A stretch of 64,000 nt of DNA from Planctomycetaceae bacterium. Its GTDB lineage: Bacteria; Planctomycetota; Planctomycetia; Pirellulales; Pirellulaceae. The DNA lies in the NCBI GenBank assembly GCA_027487485.1, contig JAIYDN010000052.1, positions 62,001 through 126,000 on the forward strand, given 5' to 3'. The translations under genes were made by a program, and so were the position numbers. Below are positions 6,554-15,787 of the stretch, one piece after another. Positions within the stretch are counted from its first letter, which is position 1. Every line of letters starts with the position of its first letter. The notes under the pieces were generated by a model that saw nothing but the letters and a program-made list of their open reading frames with translations, did not search any database and was not told the origin of the DNA.

Positions 6554-9529
6554 ATGTTTTCTCATCTCCGAACAATCCAGATAAGGCAAAGGCGTCTGAA
6601 GCACCGCCGGCAGGTGCTTCGCTTTGACACTTTGGAAGACCGTCGAGTGCTAGCGGCGCTCGATGTTTTCGTGTTTGATGACGTCGATGCATCCCGAGGA
6701 TTCGGCTCCCGTTCGGATTTGCCTATTTTCGACAGACCCGTTTTTGTGGATATCAATCGGGATGGGCGATTTGACCAGTCCGAACCCTGGACCACTACCG
6801 ATATTGATGGAATCGCAAGGTTTCGAAATCTAGAGCCTGGTGAGTACACGATTCGACTTCTTGGCGAGAATAATCGCGTCCTGCAATCTTCACCTGCAGC
6901 CCCATCTTCGACCGGCGTTTGGCATGATGAAATAGGCACTGTCGTTCGCGTAGAATCCGATGGCTCAGCATGGACTTTTTCAGGCAACAAGTTGGCCTTG
7001 CTTAATCGCGAACTGAATACTGCACTTCGGGAATATACTTTAGAAGGTGAAATCGAGAGCGTTGTTTTGGAAGACGTTTCGAATTCCGTTTCCAAGGCTT
7101 ATGTGATTGCCAATAATGCATCCGGACAAAAGAAGCTTTGGACTATTCCCGATCTTCAAGCGGACGCAGTGCAACAGACAGACGCCCAACTTGGCGGTAC
7201 CTCCCAAATCGTTTCTTTTGGAGCTGAAATCCTGATCCGAAATGGAAACAGCTTACACCGCGTCACGACAGACAGTGTTGGGCAAATTGCCTCCATCGGA
7301 CAGATCGGCGGGGCGACCCTAGATGCTTCGTCGGTCTTGAAGAAAGCGGGAACATCAGGTTTTGCCGTGCTCAACTCGGCGGGCAATACAAGCGAATTGT
7401 CGATTTACGAAATCTCGGGCACCTCGGCCTTTGTTGTTGGTCGCCGTTCGTTTGCCTCCGAAGTGAAGGCATGGCAACCCGCTCCGGACGGGGCTAGCGT
7501 CGCTGTGAGCACTGCGGACGATTTTCTGATCGTCGAGAGAAAGTTGGGATTGCCAACTGCTGCAATTTTGAAAGATGCAGTAGAGCCAATCTTTTTTGAT
7601 TCGGGGCGATCCTTGCTTCTTACTGGCAATAAAACCAACTCGAGCGAACTGATCGGATGGCAGACCAGCGAATGGAAACAGAGTCTTTCCATTCCTATCA
7701 CCAACGGAGAACTGACCGGTCCAGATGCAACATTGAGCATGGATCGGTTCGGACGATTTCTGATCGGAAATCGATTGGGACGTGCCTATTCCCATGATCT
7801 TGCCGAAGCGGTTCTTGTTACTGCCGTGGTTTCTGCAAACGGAACATCGCAGGTGCAAATCGGTATTAGGCTTCTAGGCCAGAATTCAGCACCTTCGTTG
7901 GGAGAATCTGCCCTGTTGAGCTTGAACGAGGATGAAGCGTTACAGTGGTCGACCTCCATGTTAGGGTCGGTTTCCAGTGACATGGATTCGGACAGTCTAA
8001 TTTATTTGGTCCGATCCCAGCCCACTCTAGGATCAGTCAGTTGGAACGTTGACGGGAGCGCGTCCTACATTCCTGGTGCCAACGCCAACGGATCTGACTC
8101 GTTTACGGTTCAGGCCTACGATGGTTGGGCATGGTCCGAGGAAAGAAGTATCACGGTCAATGTCTTTGCCGTGGACGATGCACCCTCCGATTTGATTCTT
8201 TCGACAAGCGAATTCGAAGAGAATGTTGGTTTGCAATCTGTATTGGCCAGTGTCCGTGTGTTGGATCCAGATGCCGACGTTGACTATCAATTCCAGATTC
8301 CAGACAACCGGTTCGAGATCGTGGATGGGTTGCTGAAATTGATCTCGGGCGTTCTCAATTTTGAAAACGAGTCCACGATCGTTCTGCCAATTTTGGCGGT
8401 GAATCGTTTGAGACCAACAGAGACGCTTTCGAAAACGTTGACGTTCTCGGTCAAAGATCGAAATGACGCTCCCACTTCGCTAGCTGTTCCCTCCCGTTTG
8501 ACAATTCCGGAATTGAACGAGGGAGTTTCTTTAGGTCAAGTTCAGGTCGTCGATGAGGACACCAATGCGGCTTACGATTGGCATGTAAGCGACCCACGCT
8601 TCGCGATTGCTCAGGGCCAACTCGTTCTTCGGCCAGGCATCGTTCTGGATTATGAAACAGAACCTTCCATTTCGCTGACCCTTCGAGCCAGTGACCCAAC
8701 CAGTTCGTTCGTCATTGAACGGTCCATTAACCTTTCGGTCACGGACCAAGATGACTTGCCAACAGGCATCCGCCTGACAGGCTCAGGTTCCATCTCCGAA
8801 AACCAGCCGAACGCGGTCGTAGGTTCGGTTGCGGTGCTCGATACAGACCGCAACGAGCGTTACTCGTACGAACTGAGTGATGATCGGTTCTATGTCAATC
8901 GCGGCGTAGTCATGCTTCGCCCCGGATCTGTTTTGAGCAGGACTGACGGAGGCCTGCTTGATCTGACGATCATTGCGACTTCCGATCTTACAGGAATTCA
9001 AATTCGAAATTCGAGCCGGCTGAGCATTCTTCGGGATCGAACCCCGTACCACAACGATATAGACCCTTACGATGTGGATGGCGATGGGCGTATTAGTCCG
9101 CTGGATCCTTTAATCATTATCAATCATATCAACAACCGAGGGACTGGCCCGATCCCTATGATCGGCGAAGGGGAAGAAGGTCCTGACCCAGGTATCGATG
9201 TGGACGGTGACGGAAACATCTCGCCAATCGACATTCTTATTCTGATCAACCGTATCAATGAAGATAACGAAGAAGAGTCGGAAGGTGACGATGAGTCTGA
9301 AGATGAAGACTCCGACGGGTCCGATGGAATGCCAGAAGGAGAAGGAGAATTCGTCTCGGGGGCAAAGTCCCTGGAGATCATGAATCGAAGCAGTTCCCAA
9401 GATACATTGGCACCTTTGATTCAATCCCCGGTCAGCCCAACTGCTAACCAGGCTGTCGATATCTCACTAGCCGACTATCTTGATAGTCTGGACCGTGAAG
9501 TAGGCCCTAAACGCTTTCGACGGCGATAA
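6554..9529 (+). CDS. Large secreted cadherin-like/dockerin protein with planctomycete LEDRRVLA N-terminal motif
   Basis: Putative extracellular multidomain protein of 991 residues. The N-terminus is strongly basic (repeated RQRRLKHRRQ), followed by FDTLEDRRVLAA, the planctomycete export-associated motif near residues 26-35. Residues 40-110 resemble an SdrD B/CNA-type domain (FVDINRDGRFDQSEPW). Residues 130-430 look like a beta-propeller-like region. From about 450 there are cadherin-like repeats: LNEDEALQW followed by GSASYIPGANANGSDSFTV, then units such as RVLDPDADVDYQFQI and VAVLDTDRNERYSYEL. Near the C-terminus are two dockerin-type EF-hand segments, DVDGDGRISPLDPLIIINHI and DVDGDGNISPIDILILINRI, then a very acidic tail of E/D/S residues. 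Dockerins bind cohesins in known systems; no cohesin is visible here. Confidence 0.85.
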   Translation: MFSHLRTIQIRQRRLKHRRQVLRFDTLEDRRVLAALDVFVFDDVDASRGFGSRSDLPIFDRPVFVDINRDGRFDQSEPWTTTDIDGIARFRNLEPGEYTIRLLGENNRVLQSSPAAPSSTGVWHDEIGTVVRVESDGSAWTFSGNKLALLNRELNTALREYTLEGEIESVVLEDVSNSVSKAYVIANNASGQKKLWTIPDLQADAVQQTDAQLGGTSQIVSFGAEILIRNGNSLHRVTTDSVGQIASIGQIGGATLDASSVLKKAGTSGFAVLNSAGNTSELSIYEISGTSAFVVGRRSFASEVKAWQPAPDGASVAVSTADDFLIVERKLGLPTAAILKDAVEPIFFDSGRSLLLTGNKTNSSELIGWQTSEWKQSLSIPITNGELTGPDATLSMDRFGRFLIGNRLGRAYSHDLAEAVLVTAVVSANGTSQVQIGIRLLGQNSAPSLGESALLSLNEDEALQWSTSMLGSVSSDMDSDSLIYLVRSQPTLGSVSWNVDGSASYIPGANANGSDSFTVQAYDGWAWSEERSITVNVFAVDDAPSDLILSTSEFEENVGLQSVLASVRVLDPDADVDYQFQIPDNRFEIVDGLLKLISGVLNFENESTIVLPILAVNRLRPTETLSKTLTFSVKDRNDAPTSLAVPSRLTIPELNEGVSLGQVQVVDEDTNAAYDWHVSDPRFAIAQGQLVLRPGIVLDYETEPSISLTLRASDPTSSFVIERSINLSVTDQDDLPTGIRLTGSGSISENQPNAVVGSVAVLDTDRNERYSYELSDDRFYVNRGVVMLRPGSVLSRTDGGLLDLTIIATSDLTGIQIRNSSRLSILRDRTPYHNDIDPYDVDGDGRISPLDPLIIINHINNRGTGPIPMIGEGEEGPDPGIDVDGDGNISPIDILILINRINEDNEEESEGDDESEDEDSDGSDGMPEGEGEFVSGAKSLEIMNRSSSQDTLAPLIQSPVSPTANQAVDISLADYLDSLDREVGPKRFRRR

Positions 9530-9540
9530 CGGCCTGTTCT

Positions 9541-10161
9541 TTACGGCCGAAATCCCTTCGACTTGTTTTTTGAAGCTTGACCAGGTTTTGTCCTTCTGGT
9601 CTCGCTAGTCTCGTTGAAGCCGTAATGCGAAAGAAGCTTCGGTTGCTTCTCTAAAGGGATTTTCGACTTCGCTAGGCCAATGTAGACATCGATACTTGCC
9701 CAATGACCTAGTCGACGCGCGTTCTGTGCAAGCGTAAGGAAATAATGGACATCTTCGAGATCGGCCTCCGTCATTCCTTGGACTTGAATGGACGGCAAGG
9801 ACTTCACTTCGGATCCCGTTTGTGAGGGCACGCTTTGGGATCGATCCGCCAATTGCAAAATCGCCCGATCCATTTCTTGGAGATCGATGATAGTGGCCGA
9901 CACGGAAGCCCCACCCCATGCCGAACGATTTCCGAACGCTCGGTTGGTTACCAAACCGCCTCGCTGGCTTTGCCCCGCACCGGCCGAGCCTATACCGCCC
10001 AGCATGGCTGAACCTTGGTCCGGAACCAGAACCGATGAGTTGATGGACAGAGTGCCAATCGTCGGTTGCTGAACAACTTGCTGCGCCGAAATGGTTCCTG
10101 CAAAAGCAAAGAACGGTCCCAAGACGAACAAAGCCTGCAGATGCATCAATCGCGTTTTCAT
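9541..10161 (-). CDS. Hypothetical secreted protein
   Basis: I do not recognise this 206-residue protein. It begins with a typical signal peptide (MKTRLMHLQALFVLGPFFAF, cleavage probably after TISA). A Gly/Ala/Ser/Gln-rich region follows at about residues 35-85, including AMLGGIGSAGAGQSQRGG. The C-terminal half is more helical and contains LEDVHYFLTLAQNARRLGHW near residue 140, and it ends in a lysine-rich tail. It converges with the dockerin protein gene, leaving only 11 bases between the stop codons. Export and a helical C-terminal domain are inferences from composition; no enzymatic motif is visible. Confidence 0.7.
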   Translation of the reverse strand: MKTRLMHLQALFVLGPFFAFAGTISAQQVVQQPTIGTLSINSSVLVPDQGSAMLGGIGSAGAGQSQRGGLVTNRAFGNRSAWGGASVSATIIDLQEMDRAILQLADRSQSVPSQTGSEVKSLPSIQVQGMTEADLEDVHYFLTLAQNARRLGHWASIDVYIGLAKSKIPLEKQPKLLSHYGFNETSETRRTKPGQASKNKSKGFRP

Positions 10162-10206
10162 GAGGTTCTAGACCACCCTATAAGAAACGATCCGTTAAAA
10201 GCCAAC

Positions 10207-10270
10207 CGTAGGACGGGGCTCCAGCCCCGTCGGACCCATCGCAAAGACGGGGCAGGAGCCCCGTCCTACG
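10207..10270. repeat. Perfect inverted repeat (REP-like intergenic hairpin)
   Basis: Arms of 16 bases, CGTAGGACGGGGCTCC at 10207-10222 and its exact reverse complement at 10255-10270, enclose a 32-base loop that itself contains CCAGCCCCGTCGG and a second GACGGGGC. GC-rich hairpins of this type are widespread between genes in planctomycetes. It lies in the 202-base gap upstream of the secreted-protein gene. The following 40 bases (10271-10312) are loose repeats of an ATCCTAC/ATCCCAT unit. There is no T-tract, so it is not a standard intrinsic terminator. Confidence 0.8.
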
Positions 10271-10363
10271 ATTCCATCCTACAATCCCATCTCATCCTAC
10301 CATCCCATTCCACCCCAAGTATACGCAATGCTGTTCCGTCAATGCAAATGACCGAATAAGGAT

Positions 10364-11353
10364 CTATTGCCAGGGCGCTAGCAAACTTAAGAGCCCCAGT
10401 CCGTAAAACGTGTACTCGACATCTTCGGCGGGATCGAGTTCAAAGCCTGCGAAACCACCCTCGGTGCGCATCATGCTTAAACCGTACTTCCATGCCCCTT
10501 GTGTGTCGGCTTCATCTAGCGAACTGGTCTCCCAGAGAGTGACGCATCCAGTAAAGGTACTTAGCAAGTCGGGTAATGGCATCCGAGTGTTGGCCTGAAA
10601 GCCCCCTTCGTCGCTTTGTAATTCCAACAGAAAGCTAGCGGCCTGCTCCGAGACTTCCGGCGACAGGGCCTTCAAGGTTTGGAGTGCTCCGATGGCGGCT
10701 GCGGTGGGGTTGGTGCCAGATCGTTTTGCAACTCGGACTTCCAGAAAGCCACCATCGTCGCGACGTTGAGAAAGCAAGAATGGAACACTTGGGTCATCGT
10801 AGGGCAGCGGGTGCCCAAGCAGCTCCAAACAAATCGCAACCAAGAAGGTTTGGTAGGTGCTGCCAACGGTAGCGGAATCAATTCGCGAAAAACCGCCGTC
10901 GGTCCTTCGTAAGGAAGTCAACATCGCGCTAACTCGCCCCCGCCAGTCGACCGACAAATCATGCAATGGATTGACTTCGGTAGAGGCTTCAATCAAGGAG
11001 GCACCATAAATGAGCGATAGGAGATCGATGACCGACTCCTGTTTGGCGGTTCGCGATTTTAAAAAATGGCTGGCGTCCGCCGCGACCTGGCCCGTCAACA
11101 GTCCAAGAATAGCGAGAGACCGAAGTGCGAAACCGGTGTAGTAAAGATCGCTTTCCCCCTCGCGGCCAGCCCATCCACCATCGCTTTGCTGGCGATCAAG
11201 AATAAACTTTGCATGAGGATCCCTCAGGGCGTCCGGCAGCATCGCGGCACCGGCAGTCAATTGCAAGGTAAGTCGCTCTAAGTACCCTAATTCCATTGTT
11301 TCCTGCATTTTTGAGAATTCGTTGTCGGCCCCAAGTCGTTTGCAAGGCGACAT
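10364..11353 (-). CDS. Prenyltransferase/squalene-oxidase repeat (alpha-alpha toroid) protein
   Basis: The 329-residue protein has tandem repeats of the type found in protein prenyltransferase beta subunits and terpene cyclases: ILDRQQSDGGWAGREGESDLYYTG, LRRTDGGFSRID, SQRRDDGGFLEVRVAKRSG, LQSDEGGFQANTRMP and MRTEGGFAGFELDPAEDVEYT. Each has the Q-x-x-DGGF signature, spaced about 50 residues. No DXDD cyclase motif or clear zinc-ligand set is visible, so catalytic function is unproven. Similar planctomycete proteins are annotated only as repeat-containing. There is no signal peptide. The ATG at 11353 gives a 15-residue non-conserved extension; the ATG at 11308 (MQETMELGYLERL) is an equally good start. 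Confidence 0.8.
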   Translation of the reverse strand: MSPCKRLGADNEFSKMQETMELGYLERLTLQLTAGAAMLPDALRDPHAKFILDRQQSDGGWAGREGESDLYYTGFALRSLAILGLLTGQVAADASHFLKSRTAKQESVIDLLSLIYGASLIEASTEVNPLHDLSVDWRGRVSAMLTSLRRTDGGFSRIDSATVGSTYQTFLVAICLELLGHPLPYDDPSVPFLLSQRRDDGGFLEVRVAKRSGTNPTAAAIGALQTLKALSPEVSEQAASFLLELQSDEGGFQANTRMPLPDLLSTFTGCVTLWETSSLDEADTQGAWKYGLSMMRTEGGFAGFELDPAEDVEYTFYGLGLLSLLAPWQ

Positions 11354-11429
11354 TTAAATCGGATCGCAGTATACTAGGACAGTACCTGGACTTACACTCC
11401 TAAATTACTTTGAAACCAAGGGCACCGTA

Positions 11430-12812
11430 ATGGATCGACGCAGCTTCCTCTCTTCGTCACTAGCTAGCAGTAGTCTCGCACTGGGTAGTCTTTCAATGGC
11501 TGGTTATCCATCGGCCTACCAAGCGGCCTTAGGGGCCATTGCGGATGCGACCGCGAAACGAGTCGGCGTGATCGGCACGGGCTGGTACGGAAAATGCGAT
11601 CTGTACCGCTTGCTCCAAGTCGCGCCCGTCGAAGTCGTGTCGTTGTGCGACGTTGACAGCAAGATGGTCAACGATGCCGCCGACACGGTTCAAAAGAAGC
11701 AGATATCCGCGAAGCGTCCACGCGTCTATGGCGACTACCGAAAAATGCTGGCCGAAAAGGATTTGGATATTGTCCTGATCGCAACACCTGATCATTGGCA
11801 TGCGCTGCCTACCATCGCAGCCATTCAAGCGGGCGCGGATGTTTATGTGCAAAAGCCGATCAGCGTGGATGTTATCGAAGGGCAAGCCATGTTGGCTGCC
11901 GCTCGAAAATACAATCGCGTCGTTCAGGTTGGAACCCAACGCCGCAGTACGCCCCATTTGATGGAAGCCAAAAAGAACATTGTCGATGCGGGCTTGCTCG
12001 GAAAAATTTCGCATGCTGAAATCTATTGCTATTATCACATGCGTGCTCGCGAAAATCCACCGAACGTAGCCCCACCCGCATCGTTGGATTACGAAATGTG
12101 GACCGGCCCCGCACCTATGATGCCTTTCAATGAACTATGCCATCCACGTCGATGGCGAGCGTTCAAAGAGTACGGTAATGGCATTCTTGGGGATATGTGC
12201 ATTCACATGTTGGACACCGTCCGTTGGATGCTGAATCTGGGGTGGGCAACCAAAATATCGTCGCACGGTGGTATCTATGTCGACAAGAAGTCGAAAGCCA
12301 ATATCCCTGACACGCAAACTGCAACCTTCGAGTTTCCTGAATTGAACGTCGCTTGGACCCATCGCACCTGGGGGGAAGCTCCCGATCCCAAGTACCCATG
12401 GGGAGCGACTTTGTATGGAGAAAAAGGAACTCTGAAAATGAGTGTCCAAAGCTACGACTTCACTCCCTCGGGAGGCGGAAAACCAATCCACGGCGATGTC
12501 GTCATGGAATTGGATAAGTACCCCGAAGACAACGTCGAACCTGATCTGGAAAAGCACGTCGCCCCTGCAATCCGAGTTCACATGCTAGACTTCCTGAAAG
12601 CCATCCAAGATCGCTCTAAACCGATCGCGGATATCGAACAGGGGCACATTTCCACCGCTGCTTGCATCTTGGCGAACATGTCGTTGGAACTGGGACGTTC
12701 GCTGACTTGGGATCCGGTGAAACAGGTTGTGGTCGGTGACGAACAAGCGACTAACCTGCTCCGTCGTCCCTACCGAGCCCCATGGGTTCACCCCGAAGTG
12801 GCTAACGTTTAA
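11430..12812 (+). CDS. Gfo/Idh/MocA-family oxidoreductase, exported (Tat-like)
   Basis: NAD(P)-dependent oxidoreductase fold, probably acting on sugars or inositols. The N-terminus MDRRSFLSSSLASSSLALG has the paired arginines and hydrophobic stretch of a Tat-type signal. The Rossmann motif GVIGTGWYGKCDL follows at about residue 46. Further family marks are IVLIATPDHWHALPTIAAI and DVYVQKPISVDVIEGQ, with the conserved KP in the usual EKP position, then GILGDMCIHMLDTVRWML. The 460 residues are typical of the exported planctomycete version. It heads a plus-strand run with the PSD1 gene (35-base gap) and the DUF1501 gene (overlapping), a set often associated with polysaccharide catabolism in these bacteria. 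The specific substrate is unknown. Confidence 0.9.
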   Translation: MDRRSFLSSSLASSSLALGSLSMAGYPSAYQAALGAIADATAKRVGVIGTGWYGKCDLYRLLQVAPVEVVSLCDVDSKMVNDAADTVQKKQISAKRPRVYGDYRKMLAEKDLDIVLIATPDHWHALPTIAAIQAGADVYVQKPISVDVIEGQAMLAAARKYNRVVQVGTQRRSTPHLMEAKKNIVDAGLLGKISHAEIYCYYHMRARENPPNVAPPASLDYEMWTGPAPMMPFNELCHPRRWRAFKEYGNGILGDMCIHMLDTVRWMLNLGWATKISSHGGIYVDKKSKANIPDTQTATFEFPELNVAWTHRTWGEAPDPKYPWGATLYGEKGTLKMSVQSYDFTPSGGGKPIHGDVVMELDKYPEDNVEPDLEKHVAPAIRVHMLDFLKAIQDRSKPIADIEQGHISTAACILANMSLELGRSLTWDPVKQVVVGDEQATNLLRRPYRAPWVHPEVANV

Positions 12813-12847
12813 GCCCATTCTCGCATCAGTCCACAGGTGTTGTCGAA

Positions 12848-15787
12848 ATGCGATTCAACGGATCCAACAAGCGCAATTGCTTCCCTTTGATATGGGTGGC
12901 AGCATGTCTCATCGCGATCGGATTGTCACCACGTTCGATCGCCCAGGCGACAGATCCCGGCAAGTTGGAGTTCTTTGAACGCCATGTTCGGCCACTTCTG
13001 GTCGAACATTGTTACGAATGCCATTCGGCTGAAACCGAAACTAGTGGCGGACTAGCTTTGGATTCTCGCGAAAGCCTTCTCAAAGGGGGCGATTCCGGAG
13101 CCTCCATCCTTGCAAACGATCCCGGTGGCAGCTTGCTAATCCAGGCGATCGAATATCGAGATCCCAAGCTTCAAATGCCCCCTACTGGCAAATTGTCGGA
13201 CGCTCAGATCGAAAGCCTTCGAACTTGGATCGCAGAAGGGGCCTTCGACCCGCGTGATTCGATTCCTGTATCCGCTGACAACACACCATCGAAGCAACTG
13301 TCGGTGGATAGCGCGCTGGAGCATTGGGCTTATCGGCCGCTGAAACGGGTTGTGCCGCCAGTTACGCCCGATGCAACCCATCCGATCGATGCTTTTTTGG
13401 CAAGTCAACAAAATGCCCATAACATAAAGCCCAGTCCCTTAGCAAACCTCCACGTAGTCAAGAGGCGTCTGGATGCGGACCTGTCCGGACTTTCTTCGCA
13501 CCGGTTGCCGCCCTATTCAATCGCCTTCGATGAGCCAACATCGCTTGATTCATCCGTGCAGCATGAGACTTCGGAAGAAAGCCGACAAGTACTGCTCCGA
13601 CAGCATGTGGATGACCTGCTCGCATCCCCTCGGTTCGGAGAACGCTTCGCACGCCATTGGATGGATCTTTTTCGTTATGCGGAGTCGTTGACCTTGCGAG
13701 GTTTCGTTCTTCAGGACGCATGGCGTTATCGAGATTATTTGATCCGAGCCTTCAACGAAGATCGACCCATCGATCGGTTTATCTCGGAGCAGATTGCAGG
13801 GGACTTAATGCCAGCGAGCTCGCTGGAGCAACAGCAGCAACAATGCATTGCCACCACCGCTCTTACCTTGGGCGATCATAATTACGAGGAACAAGATAAG
13901 CTGCAGTTGGAAATGGATTACATCGATGAGCAGATCGATACGCTGGGAAAGGCCTTGCTGGGGCAAACCATTAGTTGCGCTCGCTGTCACGATCATAAGT
14001 TCGATCCGATTCCGACGCGAGATTACTACGCACTTGCTGGCATTCTCAAGTCGTCAACCGTCTTGCAGCACGAAAACGTTTCGAAATGGGTACGCGTGCC
14101 CTTGCCTGTTTCGAAAGAACAGGCGGACCAATACCAAGAGACGGCGTCAAGATTAGGCACCCTTCGACAAGAACTGAAATCGCTGAAAGGGGCATCCGTG
14201 ACCGATCCATCGCAACCTCTTTTGGTTCGTTCCTCGGACTTCAATGGAATCGTAGTGGACAATCAACAGGCGACGCGGATTGGCGATTGGCAAGACTCGA
14301 CATCCTCCAAAGCGTACGTTGATGCGGGTTACCTGCACGACAAGAATGCGAACAAGGGTAAATCGTCTGTTACGTTTGAACCTAAAAACATTCCTGCTGG
14401 TGAGTACAACGTTCGAATCGCTTATTCGCATGGCGAGAATCGTTCGTCAAAAACCATGGTCCGGATTTTTAGTGCCGATGGCGAAGCGGAAGTCATCATC
14501 AATCAGCGCAAGTCTGCAACCGATGATGGCCTTTGGCAAACGCTGGGTAAGTACCGATTCGAGCCATCGGGGCAAGCCTTTGTCGTTCTTAGCAACGAAA
14601 ACAGTGACGGGCATGTGATAGCCGATGCGGTTCAATTCGCGCCACTAGAAACGCCGCTCAAGAAAGAGAAAGCAAACGATCTTGCGATCGACCAAAAAAC
14701 AGCTGCATTCCATCGGGATCAAGCGCGTGTCGGTGAATTGGAGTCCGAGATCAACACGTTACAAAAATGGCTGGATCGTCGTCCAATGGTTCAGGGGTTG
14801 ATTCCGTCGGACAAACCCAAGGACATTCCGGTCCATATTCGCGGCAGCGTCCATCGATTGGGTGAAATGGTTCCGCGAGGGACTCTTAGCTGCATCAACA
14901 ACCACTCGAACAGCTTGGCATCGGACTCTTCGATCGCTTCGGAATCGAATGGCCGTTTGGAGCTTGCGAAATGGATTGTCGACAAACGCAATCCGCTGAC
15001 CGCCCGTGTCTATGTGAATCGTGTTTGGAGCTGGTTGATGGGACGAGGGATTGTGTCCAGTTTAGACAACTTCGGAACGACCGGGGAGCTACCGGTTCAC
15101 CCCGAATTGTTGGATTGGCTGACCTTGGAATTTATCGATCATGGTTGGTCCACGAAGTGGCTTATTCGCGAGATTGTGACATCGAAAGCGTATCAGCGGC
15201 AGTGTTACGCCGAAACGGAATCGCTTCAAACGGACCCCGACAACGAATTTTTTGGCCGAGCCAACTTGCGTCGCTTGGATGCCGAATCGCTTCGGGATCG
15301 GATGTTGGATTTCAGTGGCGAATTGGAATTGCCCGACGTGGTAGAAGCGACCTGGAAAGAAGGTCTGAAAGAAGACTACCGATACGAATCGACGGTTCGA
15401 TTTCGAACTGTGTATCAACCCTGGTTCCGAAATGCTTTGCCAGAACTTGCCACCGAGTTCGATGTTGCGAATCCAAGTTCTACGACTTCGCAACGAGTTC
15501 GCAGCACCGTCGCTCCTCAAGCCCTGGCGATCATGAATAGTCCTTGGGTTGAAGCTCGGGCTAAGGCGGCTGCCAGGCAAATCGACCACGAATGCCGATC
15601 CGGAAATCCGGAAATCACCGATCTGAAATCAGAAGCTTTTCGAATCGAAAGAAGTTTTCAATTGGCGTTCGGCAGATCACCTGACGAAAAAGAAAAAGAA
15701 TGGGCGATAAGAATTTTGGCCGCCAAAGGTTTAGAAGAGCTTGTACATCAGTTGATGGCATCGATTGAGTTTCGTTTTATCGAATGA
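12848..15787 (+). CDS. PSD1 / DUF1549 / DUF1553 cytochrome-c-like protein with inserted golvesin-type domain
   Basis: Exported planctomycete-type protein of 979 residues. After an N-terminal hydrophobic segment it has a cytochrome-c-like domain with haem motif CYECH at residues 55-59 and the GGLALDSRESLLKGGDSG segment typical of the planctomycete cytochrome C domain. DUF1549 spans about residues 175-420 and includes FARHWMDLFRYAES and a second CxxCH-like CARCHDHKFDPI near 377. Residues about 458-600 form an inserted beta domain (VVDNQQATRIGDWQDS, then GHVIADAVQF) resembling the golvesin/xanthan-lyase binding domain. DUF1553 follows (NPLTARVYVNRVWSWLMGRG, then DAESLRDRML) to the end. The function is unproven, though a membrane-associated redox role in catabolism is often proposed. 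It overlaps the next gene by 4 bases. Confidence 0.92.
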   Translation: MRFNGSNKRNCFPLIWVAACLIAIGLSPRSIAQATDPGKLEFFERHVRPLLVEHCYECHSAETETSGGLALDSRESLLKGGDSGASILANDPGGSLLIQAIEYRDPKLQMPPTGKLSDAQIESLRTWIAEGAFDPRDSIPVSADNTPSKQLSVDSALEHWAYRPLKRVVPPVTPDATHPIDAFLASQQNAHNIKPSPLANLHVVKRRLDADLSGLSSHRLPPYSIAFDEPTSLDSSVQHETSEESRQVLLRQHVDDLLASPRFGERFARHWMDLFRYAESLTLRGFVLQDAWRYRDYLIRAFNEDRPIDRFISEQIAGDLMPASSLEQQQQQCIATTALTLGDHNYEEQDKLQLEMDYIDEQIDTLGKALLGQTISCARCHDHKFDPIPTRDYYALAGILKSSTVLQHENVSKWVRVPLPVSKEQADQYQETASRLGTLRQELKSLKGASVTDPSQPLLVRSSDFNGIVVDNQQATRIGDWQDSTSSKAYVDAGYLHDKNANKGKSSVTFEPKNIPAGEYNVRIAYSHGENRSSKTMVRIFSADGEAEVIINQRKSATDDGLWQTLGKYRFEPSGQAFVVLSNENSDGHVIADAVQFAPLETPLKKEKANDLAIDQKTAAFHRDQARVGELESEINTLQKWLDRRPMVQGLIPSDKPKDIPVHIRGSVHRLGEMVPRGTLSCINNHSNSLASDSSIASESNGRLELAKWIVDKRNPLTARVYVNRVWSWLMGRGIVSSLDNFGTTGELPVHPELLDWLTLEFIDHGWSTKWLIREIVTSKAYQRQCYAETESLQTDPDNEFFGRANLRRLDAESLRDRMLDFSGELELPDVVEATWKEGLKEDYRYESTVRFRTVYQPWFRNALPELATEFDVANPSSTTSQRVRSTVAPQALAIMNSPWVEARAKAAARQIDHECRSGNPEITDLKSEAFRIERSFQLAFGRSPDEKEKEWAIRILAAKGLEELVHQLMASIEFRFIE

